This document shows positions 1 through 11,563 of a DNA stretch of 64,000 nt, piece after piece. The position numbers were made by a program, and so were the translations under genes. Each line of letters begins with the position of its first letter. Position 1 is the stretch's first letter. Origin of the DNA: Punica granatum (taxonomy: Eukaryota; Streptophyta; Magnoliopsida; Myrtales; Lythraceae); NCBI RefSeq assembly GCF_007655135.1, contig NW_022204054.1, positions 1 to 64,000 of the forward strand, read 5' to 3'. The notes below the pieces were generated by a model. The model had not been told where the DNA came from and did not search any database. It worked only from the letters and a program-made list of their open reading frames with translations.

Positions 1-390
1 TGATATGCTCTAGGACCGGTTTATGTATTTGGATAACTTCTTTTATGGTATAAAGTTTATTTTATTATTCATATGTCTATGTTTATTAAAATAAATTCAT
101 TTAGATATTTTAAATGTTTTATTCTTAAAGAGTTAAGAATATGAGTGACGAAATAAATCGGTAATAATATCTTTAAAGCGTTCACGATCGTAAGAGACTT
201 AACTAGACATTATTTCTCTGGATAGATCGTCACCTCTGTATATATCCATTATTAGTATATATAGATACAAATGAAGGTGAAGTAGTGTATCTCATGCTAT
301 CTGATAACTGTTGTCATGATAGACATGTGGATACTTATAGGATAAGTAATCGAACGTGATGTACCGATAATATTCATATTTACTAATGTC
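1..390. other. Unassigned AT-rich sequence left of the first LTR
   Basis: AT-rich DNA with no convincing ORF. Its base composition differs sharply from the GC-richer LTR that starts at 391. The composition resembles a copia-type LTR, but it does not match the copia LTRs at 27886 or 52738, so I leave it unassigned. It is the left flank into which LTR F inserted. Confidence 0.5.
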
Positions 391-1274
391 TGTCAGCACC
401 CCATTTTAGTCCACCGGCTCCAACAGAGGACTTCCAACCAAAGCTCGGGACACTATTCACGATCGGGAAACCGGAGGCGAACATGCGAGCACAGAGTCAT
501 GAATTACGGGAGAGAAGCATGGTCCACTAGGAGAGCACGAGAGGGCAATCGGAGGAGTGAACAGACGACGAGCCCCGAAAATAGCAGAAACTGGCACTGT
601 GGCATTATTCATCACCGAATCACTAGAGCGTCGAAAGGTCCCAATGTGGGACTCTAAAAATCCCTCCCGGTGTCAAAGTGACCAATGACACGTCCGGGCG
701 CGTTTCGGAGGCATCCTGCTTAAGCCGAGACACACCCCCGAACTCTTACAGGCGCCTTTTCTGACAGGGCTCCCAAGAGGCCCAATCCACTGACAAGTAA
801 ACGGCACCAGGAAACAGGCCTGCACGCATTCGGGGACCACTGGGATCATGGAACAAGTCTCAGATGGCCTTTCGAAACCCGACTCGGTTTCCCGATGGAC
901 GTTTCAGTGGTCACAAACGCCCCTCGGCTGGTCTTCGGGGCATATTCATGGCAAACAGAGATCACAGCGATCCCCGAACACCTCAGGGCATTCGATAAAC
1001 ATCGATAACACCCGGACCACGAATCCCTAGGTCACCTCCAACTAATGGTCTTCGGTCAGGGACGGCGAGCCAACGATCCCGCACGGGACAAAAGTTCACT
1101 GAGACGAACACCACAATGCACAAAGGAGCAATTGAAGAACGGGGACGGTTCACTACACTCTGAGTATCCAAACGGGGCAAAACCGGCTCTCGAGGCGCCG
1201 AGTCGTCCGAACATTCGTTCACATGACACATGGCGATATTAGACTCATTCAATTTCTCTTCGTGCAAGCATCCC
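391..1274 (+). mobile_element. LTR F: first ~880 bp of a Tat-type LTR, truncated
   Basis: Starts with the family's LTR end TGTCAGCACCCCATTTTAG and then follows the B, C and D LTRs (33112, 37962, 54123) base for base with scattered changes, up to the block GCGATATTAGACTCATTC and the following CAAGCAT. Homology stops at about 1272-1274, exactly where the terminal bases of the oppositely oriented LTR E begin. The rest of F is not found in the window. The short ORFs here are not conserved as proteins and I do not call them. Confidence 0.85.
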
Positions 1275-1518
1275 TGTGCGCACTCGAATTTCATCTCGTC
1301 GGGGCACGCATGTGCGAAGCGTATGCAACGCGACTTGGGAGTGTCCACCTTCCCGGGAAAGCGCGACGGACGCACGTGAGAAGGAGTCGCCACTTGCCAT
1401 TTTACGACCTGAAGGTCGAGGGCCGGCAAGTTACCCGGGTCTAGGGGTACGGGGTACACCTAAATGCTAAGGCAATGGTCATACGGAACCGAAAATTCCG
1501 AATTCGGGGGTTATATTA

Positions 1519-1541
1519 CGTGCGGGCCTATATGCCGCACG
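1519..1541 (-). repeat. LTR-terminal hairpin, copy in E
   Basis: CGTGCGG and CCGCACG form a perfect 7-bp stem around a loop containing CTATAT. The same hairpin is at 42618-42640 (C), 52442-52464 (B) and 59083-59105 (D), always about 250 bp before the LTR 3' end. Confidence 0.7.
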
Positions 1542-2250
1542 CCCTTTCGGTACTCTAGCTTGCTAGGCTTGCCATTTTGTTTATTTACCGCGTGATTTAG
1601 AATTTGCACTCGACTCGCCCGTTTTGACACTGTAAAGTCGGTGAATTGATTAAGTTGGGCCAAGAATCTGAAAGATGAGTAGGCTTGTGCGTTGAGAAAT
1701 CGGTTCACTATCTTATCATTACAATTCATCGAACCGTGATGGTCGATTCCCTGCGCGAACCGAGACCACGAGTATTCGAACTTGCTCATCCTTTGGTGAC
1801 GATAGACCAACTTAACCGATTCGACACTCGGACCTCTCGCTCGCCGATCGGGGCTCCTTACAAAGGAATGAGTGAACATACGAATAAAATCCTCACAATG
1901 TTCTCTCGAATAATTACAAAGTATAACTGAATAAATAAATGGATCCTGATCGGTTTACGTTGAGCTAATATTCCGCTCCGGCTCACCGTGTATTTTGAAT
2001 AACCGATAAGTAAATTAAGGCAACGCGGGCCCAAGGAGCAGGGGGTCGGGTCCGATCGATCCAACGGTTTGCAGGAGAACCGCTTGATTCCCACCGTAAC
2101 TGTTGGACCGATCGAGCTCCCGGGTGATATCTAAACCTGTTTCACACATCCAATCCGAATCGCCTTCCTCGTAGGCCATGTTTGGAGTATGACGGTGAAT
2201 CGAGGCTAGATCCCATTCCGCGCTCGGGTTGCACGCGCTCAGTGACTTAG

Positions 2251-2294
2251 GAGGCGTTGGACCTCGTGTTCGGTGATTTGGGGCGTTGGACCCC
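2251..2294 (-). repeat. Pair of short TCCAACG-loop hairpins in E
   Basis: On the minus strand GGGGTCCAACGCCCC (2280-2294) is followed by GAGGTCCAACGCCTC (2251-2265). The loop is the same in both, while the four-base stems differ yet still pair (GGGG/CCCC and GAGG/CCTC). Confidence 0.65.
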
Positions 2295-3402
2295 GTGTAA
2301 CACGTAGCCTACGGGCTCGGGCCCAAACCGCAATAAATTAGCAAAGACAAGTGGAAAACAGAAGAAAAACGATAAAACTGACGAGAAACAAACATCAACT
2401 GACAAATAGAGGTGAATATAGACAAGCGGTGTATTAAGTCAAGTGTACGTGATTTAATCAGTTATTAACCGGGGTTGGTTAACAAACAATGTGTCTAACC
2501 TAGGCAAACATAGCTGGTGGACTAGAATAGGGTTCTAAGTTAATTATATGTGTGAATTTGTTTAAGACTCTTATTCAGTGAGGTGATACGGCGGTTTCAC
2601 CGAATTAGTCAAACTCGTGTTTTGACTCTAGATCGAAATCTAGCATTCCACCTATCCCTTATCTAATGTTTGTTTAAGTCAAATATATGATTAATCCGGT
2701 TCTTCGTATTTCGTAACTGAAATAAAAGGTTCACCACCGAATCTATGATAGGAAGATAGAAACACCGAAAGTGAATGGAATGGGCCGTGAGAATGAGACT
2801 CGCGCCCGAACGGGTTGCCCTTTCCCGTCCATAGATCAAGGTGTTTCCAACTCCCTAACGCCTAGGATATCGGTGAATCACGGAATGACGATTATGCCCT
2901 TGATCGATAAAACGTGTGTGGTTCTCATATAAATTAAAGGTCGCATGACACGAAGAGGTCTAAAAAGGACTCGCGCATCTCAACTCGAGCCGCCTCAAAT
3001 TGGGCCCGGACTCGAGTCATAGCACGCGAGTACTCGCTAGACACGATTCTATTCGTGTTACACGTCTCGGTGCTTTGAAATTGTGAGCTTTTTAAAGAAA
3101 AAGGCATTTCCGCCGTTCCGTGAACCATCGATGCGTTTACGAATTAATAATCAATTTATCCAATTATTTGGTCCGAGTGATTTAATTAATCGAATGACGC
3201 GTCCCGTTTTTCCTGTTTGTGAGATCATTCGGTGGTAATGATTTTATGTAATTATTATGGTTTTGATGGAAGATTATCCGAGACTAACGCACCTATCATT
3301 TAATCGCCGTGCGGCTAACGGTGGAAATACGAAATACGGATACAATCAATTCCAAGAAACGACTCCGAAGTAACGAAGGAGGCCATCCTAAACCCAAGAA
3401 GG

Positions 3403-4150
3403 GTCAAGGAGCATTCGGCCACTCCTTCAAGGATTAGGCCGAGAGCTCTCCTTGGCCCAACTTGGGTTACGGAAGGTCTCCTACGTCAATTCCGGTCGCG
3501 TCTTGCATGCATAATATGTCTAGCACAAGAATAGCGCATGCTTTAACCAAATCGATGCTACCATGATCATAATTACGCAAACGGGCATACAAGCACGTAC
3601 AAACGAATATTTTAAGGAGTAAATGAAATGGCATCGATTCGTACGATAATCAATTTAAAGGTAAATCATGGGAAGTATCCGATATCACAGGATGAGAGGT
3701 CCACGGCTACGGGTGGACCAAGGAGCCTCTCGGTCCTCTTCCGTGGGAGGCAGCCGTGAGTTCTCCTTGGTGCAACCGAGATCGTGAGACCTCTTCCCCC
3801 TAGACTTCGGGCATTTCCCATCATGCCTACATATTGCAATTACGGATGGACATCACGGACATAGAGACGGTCAAATCCGGAAGGATGAGATCGCCATAAA
3901 CCCGAGAGAGAGCCAAGGAGGCTCATGGCTCATTGCATGGGGGCTGGCTGAGAGGTTCCGTGGCTCTCTTGAGTTAATACCGGCCTCATTCCCCTAGATT
4001 CAAACCACCTACCATCGTATATCCGAGTCATGCAATGTAAGAAGAAGCCCTAAACATGGGAACCAACCGCATTCAGGGGGGAAGAGGTCCGCGAGTCCAC
4101 GAATGAGCCAAAGAAACTCACGGCTCCCTCCAATGGGACCCCACCGTGAG
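3403..4150 (-). repeat. Four large inverted repeats in LTR E
   Basis: Imperfect hairpins at about 3403-3459, 3718-3770, 3910-3965 and 4117-4150. Clear stems are CCAAGGAG/CTCCTTGG at 3718-3770 and CTCACGG/CCGTGAG at 4117-4150. Intervals are about 190-210 bp, with one of 315 bp. The order and spacing match D (56433-57185). Confidence 0.6.
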
Positions 4151-4370
4151 CCTTCATGGCCCATCCATGACATGAGGACCTCTTCCACCACGATCTCAAA
4201 TTTCCAGCCATGGTGAACGTGATGTAATGATATATGGACATGATAAACGACACAAACATGCTTGGAAGTAAATAAAAATGAAAACTTGCATGCATTATCG
4301 TCATTGATCACCATAATACCCTATAACGGACAAACATTGAAGAACCTATCTTCTCTAAATGGTAGAAGAA

Positions 4371-4381
4371 CCTTACCTAGC
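4371..4381 (-). promoter_or_regulatory. Splice-donor-like site in LTR leader, E
   Basis: Minus strand GCTAGGTAAGG contains a consensus plant 5' splice site AG|GTAAG. Every LTR in the window keeps CTAGGTA here: 8770, 22504, 35859, 40061, 50127 and 56176. It lies downstream of the TATA box, so it would be transcribed. Actual splicing is inference. Confidence 0.4.
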
Positions 4382-5135
4382 CTCGAGATACGAGGAAAGA
4401 GTCGGGGAAGTGATCGTGGGAGCAGGAAGACTCGGCTGGATGTCGTAGACGTGAGACACCCGTAAGGTGGCGTCCGAGGCAGCCGGGAAAACGAAGTTGG
4501 CACGACGACTCCGACCACAGCACGATGCAAGGTCGAGTTCCTCGGACTCCTAAGAGGCGGATCTAGACGTTCATGGACAGCCTCGAGCGTGCCAAGGCCT
4601 GGACGAACCCGAAACAGTGAGAGAAAACTCGGTAAAAATTAAAGGAACCCGGTAAGAGGGAAAGAGTGGAACGGGGGTTGTGCGCGGTTGAAAGGCTCTC
4701 GGACCGTGACCACTTCTTCACGGGGAAGAGTGGGGGTTATGAGGAACCCTTTGAGCATGATGGCACGACTCGCCAAGGTCGTGGAGGAAAATGGCACGTC
4801 TAGGAAGTCGGATGCACCCGGCGAGGGTTCTCGGGACCCGATTGCTTTTGTGGCTGGAACGTGATGTTGGGGGCCTCAAATGAAAAATCTGAGCTCCGAA
4901 ATGAACTTAGAACGTGGAAAACATGTGGGCTAGGAAGTTTGGTAATATTTGGCTTAAGTCGGGTCGGGTGGTTATCGGAATACCGGGTGGTTTTCCATCG
5001 GGTTTGGCTAGTTTCGGCCTTGGGATGGGCTGTGCGAGGATGAGGGGAAGGGCTGGAGGTTGAAAGCTTTTTAGAGAGAAGTTGGCTTGAGAGAGAATGG
5101 GAATGAAGAAGTCGTTAAACTTAATGGTGCAAGGG

Positions 5136-5143
5136 CTTATAAA
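5136..5143 (-). promoter_or_regulatory. TATA box of LTR E
   Basis: TTTATAAG on the minus strand, followed by the conserved short block that also follows the TATA boxes of B, C and D. It is the likely U3/R core promoter of this LTR. Confidence 0.55.
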
Positions 5144-7791
5144 GGGGAGCTTAATGAAGCAATTAGGGAAAGTTAAGTGTGTTTAGGAGGCCTAAGTGTG
5201 GGCTGCCGAAAATATCAAGGAGATTAGGGTGGGGTTTGTGAGTGGAAGGTTGATGGGAGTCGATGGGAATTGATGGAAAGATGGGAGTTGATGTGAAGAA
5301 GTGTAAGGGATATTTGAATTGTGTGGAGGGGGGAGTTCTTGTGTTTGAGCCGCCGGCCATGAGGATCCAGCCGTGGCTAGATGCGGCCAAGCCACGGCTT
5401 AGGGTTGGAGCCGAGGCTTAGGGTTTGAGCCATGGCTTGGTGGCTTGGCTTGGCTGAGCTGTGGGTCCCATTCGACTAAGAAAAAAGCCGGGAAAAGCTC
5501 GAGACTTGATTGAGCGCGCGTCCGATCTCCGATGTCCGATTAATTAATGGATTTAGAATGCTTGAACGAAGAGAATTTGAATGAGCCTAATATCGCCATA
5601 TGTCATGTGAACGAATGTTCGGACGACTCGGCGCCTCGAGAGCTGGTTTTGTCCCGTTTGGGCATTCAGAGTGGATTTAACCGTCCCCGTTCTCCGATTG
5701 CTCCTTTGTGCATTGTAGTGCTTGTCTCGGTGAGCTTTTTGTCTTGTGCGGGATCGTTGGCTCGCCGTCCCTGACCGAAGACCGTTAGCCGGGGGAGACC
5801 TAGGGACTTGGGACCGGGGCTTTCTCAGTGTTTTCCAAGTGTCTCGAGGTGTTCGGGGATCGCTGCGATCTCTGTTCTCCATGAATGTGCCCCGAAGATT
5901 TGCCGAGAGGCATTTGTGACCATTGAAACGTCTCTCGAGAAACCCTGTAGAGTTCCGAAAGGTCATCTGAAGCTCGTTCCATGACCCCGGTGGTCCCTGG
6001 GTGCCTGTAGGCCCGTTTCCGGGTGCCGTTTACTCGTCAGTGGATCGGGCCCCGGGAGCCCTGTCAGAAGAGGCGTCTGTGAGAGATCGGGGGTGTCCCG
6101 GCTTGAGCAAGATGCCTCCGAAGCGCGCCCGGACATGTCATTGGTCACTTTGGCACCGAGGAGGATTTTTAGAGTCCCATATTGGGCACTGTCAGCATCC
6201 CATTTTGGCTCACCGATTGAAATTACATTATCAGTAATGATCCAAGCTATGACTTGAGTAGAGTACAGAAAAACGACTTAACAGAGCAGAAAATCACTAT
6301 TCATCCTCAAGTTAGCAAAATCGGGCAAATGACACATATACCTGACAGAAGGACCCCAGGGGTCAGCAAGCAGCAACAAAGTGACTAGAGAGCTCAACAA
6401 TGTCCAAAACCGGCATTTTCAGTATATCACACCGACGGTACTATTTTCCGATAGCTCGCTTGATCGTCGGAAGATAGCCAATATTGGACTCTAAAAATCC
6501 ACTTCAATGCCAAACAGATGAAAAGTGTCCCCAAAGGCATTTTGCAAATCATCTGCTCTATACAGAACAACTTTCTGTATACATACAACTTTTCAGTGGA
6601 AGTCCAAAAATGCCGGTTTCCTGGAGAAAAGTTAATTTCAAATGTCATATTCGGCCATGCTCCACCAACACACAGAGCATGAACAATGCTTCAGATTGTC
6701 TCTTGGAAGTCACACAGACACTTCAAATGACTTCCGAGCGGCAAAACAAGCATACCCTTCTTCAGAAGAGCATAGTCGGAGACTGGTCTGATGGAATTAC
6801 GGCAAATGAAGTTCATACCGCATTGCCCTAAAAACTCTAGCGGACATTCACAATTGGGCAAAACAGACAGCAAAACGCTTATCAGTTTCCCGAGTAACCT
6901 CCGAGGAGCGGAAATGGCCATTTTCAGTGGAAATGCATATCCGGAGGTCCTTTTTACAGAAACTTGACGCCGGGTGTCTATCCTACACCATGCTAGCCTT
7001 CTCAGGGCTCAACGTGGAATCGTCGGAATAAATCACATGACTCATCTAGACCTCCCGAGCAGTGCTTTAGAGGTATCAGATACACTTTTCAAGTCCTTGG
7101 AGGTCTGATCTCGACAAACAGAGATTACAGTAATCTCCGGAGCGCCCAAGCAACTCAGAAATCATCTGAGAAATCCAGTTTCGGACTCCTAGGACATCTC
7201 GGCTCCACGTTTGCATTACCGGCTTAAGGGATATTGTTCACGTTGTCTGACAATTTATGTCAAAATGACCAACGTGAGACACAGACACAATATATGCTGT
7301 TAGAAGCGAACAACTTCGCTCTGGTCACCTGCAATGAGCAAAACCGGCTTCCGAGTCTCACACACATCCGGGACATTTCTCCATGAAAAATGTCAATCTC
7401 GGGCTCATTAACTCCGTTTTCTCGCGTATATCGACAATTCGACGTTCAATTCGAACCACGAACTTCGAATGCGCGACCAATCGAGACCCGAGTTTTCTCC
7501 CGGTTTCTCCTCACGAGCCGTGGGGTCCACGGGCTGCCCAAGAGCAATCACCCCTTTGCCCCAAACAATTCGGCCTTATCCTCTTCCTCTCTTGCACACT
7601 TGCACCAAAATATCTTTAGTCTTTCTATTCAACACTGAAGCCATCAACTCCATCTCCATCAATGCATTTGGATCTTCCTCATCAATGCAATGGAAGAAGT
7701 CTTCATCCTTATCTTGATTAAAAAATTCGGATTCCACTAATCCATGGCCCTAATTGCACTTTTCTTCACTAATCTTACACTTAAGCTTTCC

Positions 7792-7797
7792 TATATA
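7792..7797 (+). promoter_or_regulatory. TATA-like box, A 5' LTR
   Basis: CCTATATATTG followed by a block alignable with the post-TATA region of the other LTRs. The 3' LTR copy at 21532-21538 reads CCTATATACTG. Confidence 0.45.
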
Positions 7798-8769
7798 TTG
7801 TCCAAATGTCATTAACTTAATCATACACCTTCAAACCCTCTCTCTCTAGTATTTCTCACTCTTCAAAAGCTCTCAAACTCCATAGCAAACCGCAGCAAGC
7901 TTCAGCCATTTCCAGCAAGCAAAACCAAGCAAAACCGAGCAAAGTCTTAAGTCGGAATCCATCCCGGCTTGAATCCAAACTTTACCAAATTTTATATCCC
8001 ACATGTTTTCGACCCTCTCTATCCATTTCTGAACTTAGATTTTAAGTTTGAAGCCTCTAAGCCATAGAACCAGCCTTTGAACAAAATCTGGACAGATTTG
8101 GTCCTTCTCGGGTCAAAAATGACAAACTGGGTTTCAAGCCTTTCCAAGTCGGTTTGAGCTACCAAAACCCATCAAACACCTCCCCACACAACCCTAGGGT
8201 GTCAAGGAGTCAAGAAATCCAAGAAAAACCCGTCGGTTTAACCCCAGGAAGAAGAAACAGCCCGACTGCCCAGTTGGGTCGAAATTTCTGACTGTTTATA
8301 TTTCTTGTAGATCGGGTCGATCCAGGACATTTTTTGGAAAACTACCACCACAGCCACCTCCATAGGTGAGTTAGGAGTCAGGAGCCGTTGGCCTTGCTCA
8401 AATATTCCATCGGGAGCCTCCATGGCGATGTCCGACCCGACTGGTGCCAGACGGGTCCGAATTTCCAGACGTGCTCTGTTTTCCATGATCTTTGCAGGGT
8501 TGTACGGGTCGACCCGATAACTCGGGAACCAAACGACCACCACAGTCACCTCCGGGGGTCAGTTAGGAGTCAGGAGCCGCCGACCTTGTCTCAAAATTCC
8601 ATCGGGAGCCTCCGTGACAACGTCCGACCCGACTTGTGCCAGTCGGGTCTGTCCACCCTTCCAGTCGGGTCTGTTGCTACCATTCGGGTCTGTTCAAGCC
8701 AAAACAGCCCAAACCCGACCCACCAACGGTCCAACCTGACTCTTGAAGGTCCCATCCCGCATCTCAGGA

Positions 8770-8778
8770 CTAGGTATG
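8770..8778 (+). promoter_or_regulatory. Splice-donor-like site in LTR leader, A
   Basis: CTAGGTATG, with AG|GTATG as the donor-like core. It is at the same place in the 3' LTR (22504) and conserved in all other LTRs of the window. A matching acceptor-like motif is at about 15079. Confidence 0.35.
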
Positions 8779-8971
8779 ACCATTCCCGACTTAGAGGAGC
8801 TAGGACTTTTACATTCTCGTTGCGTTTATGGAGTTATAGGGGGTTTTATGTATGTTTTATCTTCAAGTTTTAATCTTTATGCATTTTCCATGTTATATCA
8901 TGCATATTTATCCTTGATTTATATGCTAGCATGTCGGGAAACCCTTGGATCGTATTCGAGAAGAACATCTC

Positions 8972-9516
8972 TGATGTGCTTCAGATTGCAGCCCAACATG
9001 TATTCGAATTTTTGAGTCCAAAAGCGTATTCTAGAAGACTCAAGAACAAGAATTTGGTTTAATTAGATATTAAGTTTCCTATAGCTATGATATAGTTTCC
9101 CTTAATTAGATATTATTTCCTATATTAGCTTGAGTCAGTAATCTTAAGTTTCCTATTTTAGATTGTTTCCTTATTATATTTTAGGAAAGTAATCTGAAGA
9201 ATATTAGATGCCAGTTTCCTATTCTATAGTCAAGAGGGGTGTCTTCCCTCTATATAAATATGCACCTATTGTAAGAGGCGAAGAGAGACGAATCTGATGA
9301 ATTTTTGAATGAAATTGCTTAGAGCGTTTCTTATCTTTTCTTATCTAAACAAGTTCATTGTTTAGTGGCGAAAACCCCGATTCTTATCGTTCATCCTTGA
9401 GCGTGGCGTATCAAAACGACTTTTCTTACTCGTGACGAGTCATCTTATCGAGTGAGTTTAGTTGGTTTAACCCTCCACCCTTCTTTCTTACCCAGTTCTG
9501 GTTCGTGAGCCTATCA
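8972..9516 (+). repeat. 5' LTR of element I
   Basis: 545 bp, starts TGATGTGCTTCAG and ends GAGCCTATCA. A TATA box TATATAAATA lies at 9251-9260, so transcripts should start shortly after. Its 3' partner is 10643-11187. Confidence 0.95.
9251..9260 (+). promoter_or_regulatory. TATA box of element I
   Basis: TATATAAATA in an otherwise non-repetitive LTR context. The same box is at 10922-10930 in the 3' LTR. Confidence 0.6.
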
Positions 9517-9518
9517 TT

Positions 9519-9530
9519 TGGTATCAGAGC
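9519..9530 (+). other. Primer-binding site of element I (tRNA-Met type)
   Basis: TGGTATCAGAGC starts two bases after the LTR end. It is the classical plant retrotransposon PBS complementary to initiator tRNA-Met. Confidence 0.9.
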
Positions 9531-9601
9531 AAAGGTTCTATCATTGTTGGCCGAGTGAAACACGTGTTTTTGAGTGGATTTTTGATAAATATGCGAAGAT
9601 T

Positions 9602-10645
9602 ATGACTAAAAGCAACCCTAAACGAGTTCCAAGAGGGTTTACTTTTGACCAAGACTTGCCTCTCACTTTCCAGCAGACGCGAGAAGAGTTCATTGCACGG
9701 CTCGAGCGAGTGACCCAAGCCCTCGAGAGTTCCGGTAGAATAAGAAGACACCAATGGGTGCAGAAGGATTATCCCCCAAAGAGAATTCCGACTTTCAACG
9801 GAAGAATGAGCGCTGAGGAATACTTGGCGTGGATTTCGGATGTGGACCGATTCTTCGACTACTACAGCATCCCCGATGATGGAAGTCGAGTTATTAGAGT
9901 TGTTTATCGGTTAAGGGGCAAAGCGTCTACTTGGTGGGAGAAATTGGAAAATAATCGTCTTCAAGATGGAAGGAATTTGGTATGCACGTGGAGGCGCATG
10001 AAACAACTCTTAAAGGTCAGATTCTTTCCTTTAGGATACGAAGAATGCCTCTATGAATCTGAAAACGGTTGCATGAAGTCTACCTATCCTCTTAAGCATG
10101 GCAAAACAAATGTTTTTCCTATGACGATTGTTGATGTCGAGAAGAAAGTACAACTTGAAGAAGCTTCTATGAAGGGTGACAAATTTAAAGAAGAAGAAGT
10201 GGAGTCCAAGAATGAAGCAGCTCAAGCGTCACAAGATAATAATATTCCGGTTGAGAAGGATTTAGTAATTAACAAGATTCTTCGGGATGAACTAATTTCA
10301 AATTCTAAAGAGAAAGTTCAAGCTGAACTATTTTTAGACCCGGGCCAAGTGGAACTTCGAGAAGTAATTGCTATCAAAGATTCGTCGATGGTGTTTAATC
10401 CAATAGAGGCAAAATTTGCCAAAGCATATACGACTCCACCAGAAAAGCAGCACCAGTTCAAGCAACGAGTTGGTTGGCGAGGAAGCAAAAAGAAGTCGAT
10501 CTATGTAGAATTACTGGAGAGAGTTCGGATAGAAAAGTTGGTCATTAAATGGCAAGTTAAAAAAGCGGCGAAACGCACAAATCAAGACCAGCAGAACATC
10601 AACAAAGACTCGAGGTCGAGTCTTTTTCCAACCGAGAGGGAATGA
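9602..10645 (+). CDS. gag: Gag (capsid) polyprotein of element I
   Basis: An intact 347-residue ORF. I start it at the first ATG after the PBS (9602); the frame is open further upstream, but only from a TTG inside the PBS. Residues about 64-149 carry the retrotransposon Gag core: FNGRMSAEEYLAW, then a conserved aromatic stretch, RLRGKASTWWEKL, and RRMKQLLKVRFFPLGYEECL. This pattern is typical of gypsy-type Gag that assembles virus-like particles in the cytoplasm. The C-terminal half is rich in Lys and Glu and has no CCHC zinc knuckle. No protease, RT or integrase follows. The stop codon TGA at 10643-10645 is itself the first three bases of the 3' LTR. The clean frame next to a 2% LTR divergence suggests either youth or selection to keep Gag. 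Confidence 0.88.
   Translation: MTKSNPKRVPRGFTFDQDLPLTFQQTREEFIARLERVTQALESSGRIRRHQWVQKDYPPKRIPTFNGRMSAEEYLAWISDVDRFFDYYSIPDDGSRVIRVVYRLRGKASTWWEKLENNRLQDGRNLVCTWRRMKQLLKVRFFPLGYEECLYESENGCMKSTYPLKHGKTNVFPMTIVDVEKKVQLEEASMKGDKFKEEEVESKNEAAQASQDNNIPVEKDLVINKILRDELISNSKEKVQAELFLDPGQVELREVIAIKDSSMVFNPIEAKFAKAYTTPPEKQHQFKQRVGWRGSKKKSIYVELLERVRIEKLVIKWQVKKAAKRTNQDQQNINKDSRSSLFPTERE
10634..10642 (+). other. Polypurine tract of element I
   Basis: GAGAGGGAA immediately before the 3' LTR. It also encodes the last residues of Gag. Confidence 0.75.
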
Positions 10646-11187
10646 TGTGCTTCAGATTGCAGCCCAACATGTATTCGAATTTTTGAGTCCAAAAGCGTAT
10701 TCTAGAAGACTCAAGAACAAGAATTTGGTGTAATTAGATATTAAGTTTCCTATAGCTATGATATAGTTTCCCTTAATTAGATATTATTTCCTATATTAGC
10801 TTGAGTCAATAATCTTAAGTTTCCTATTTTAGATTGTTTCCTTATTATATTTTAGAAAAGTAATTTGAAGAATATTAGATGCCAGTTTCCTATTCTATAG
10901 TCAAGAGGGGTGTCTTCCCTCTATATAAATATGCACCTATTGTAAGAGGCGAAGAGAGACGAATCTGATGAATTTTTGAATGAAATTGCTTAGAGCGTTT
11001 CTTATCCTTTCTTATCTAAACAAGTTCATTGTTTAGTGGCGAAAACCCCAATTATTATCGTTCATCCTTGAGCGTGGCGAATCAAAGCGACTTTTCTTAC
11101 TCGTGGCGAGTCATCTTATCGAGTGAGTTTAGTTGGTTCTACCCTCCACCCTTCTTTCTTACCCAGTTCTGGTTCGTGAGCCTATCA
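10643..11187 (+). repeat. 3' LTR of element I
   Basis: 545 bp, same ends as the 5' LTR, followed by the target duplication ATCTC (11188-11192). After it, A's LTR resumes with TCGACCCAGG. Confidence 0.95.
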
Positions 11188-11530
11188 ATCTCGACCCAGG
11201 AAAGGCAAAGAGCTCACGGGTTTCCCTCCAAGGGAGGTGACCGAATGCTCTCTTGCTCCTTTCGGGCAAGGAATGATCTTCTTGACCCGATCCAAGTTCG
11301 ATTCCCGAGTTTCATCGTATTTTCTCACGTGCATGAAGTCGGTATTGTTTTATCGATTCCTTAAATAACTTGTTTGTGCATGTTTGCATGTTCGAATGCG
11401 TTATTCAAATCATGGCAATACCGACTTTCGTTTAATCGTGTCCTTTATCATGTTTGTCGTTTAAGCATGCGAGAAATGATTCGAAACGAGATGGGGAAAC
11501 CTCGTGGAACCTCATTCGGGCCATGAGACG

Positions 11531-11563
11531 TCTCGGTTATCTCCAAGGAGAAGTAACCGAGAG
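11531..11563 (+). repeat. LTR hairpin, A 5' copy
   Basis: TCTCGGTTATCTCC is followed three bases later by GAGAAGTAACCGAGA, a nearly perfect stem. Its 3' LTR partner is 23043-23076. A weaker upstream hairpin of the same series is at 11212-11250. Other members are at 40310, 40501, 50352 and 56433-57185, and on the minus strand at 3403-4150. Confidence 0.65.

Larger units (their letters stand above)
1275..6189 (-). mobile_element. LTR E: nearly full Tat-type LTR, reversed, first ~247 bp missing
   Basis: Read on the minus strand this is the same LTR family as C (37962-42884) and D (54123-59349). Its 3' terminus (…GTGCGCACA) lies at 1275. The other end, at 6189, begins about 247 bp into the LTR, at the block matching 38211 in C. 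It contains the LTR core promoter, a splice-donor-like site, four large hairpins, two short TCCAACG-loop hairpins and the terminal CGTGCGG hairpin. No internal retrotransposon sequence adjoins it, so it is a solo or truncated LTR, apparently inserted into F and then cut when A arrived or by a later deletion. Confidence 0.85.
8972..11187 (+). mobile_element. Element I: complete 2.2-kb gag-only LTR retrotransposon (TR-GAG type)
   Basis: Two 545-bp LTRs (TGATGTGC…CCTATCA) flank a 1,126-bp internal region with a tRNA-Met-type PBS, one gag ORF and a purine tract. The 5-bp duplication ATCTC flanks it (8967-8971 and 11188-11192). The empty site is visible in A's 3' LTR near 22700 (AACATCTCGACCC), which proves insertion into the LTR copy. 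About 12 LTR differences by eye (roughly 2%) suggest an insertion that is not very recent but still clean. With no pol it must use RT and integrase from another element. Confidence 0.95.

Noticed and set aside
9518..9601. Upstream TTG start for the Gag of element I
   Set aside because: It would lie in the primer-binding site; the first ATG at 9602 is a better start.
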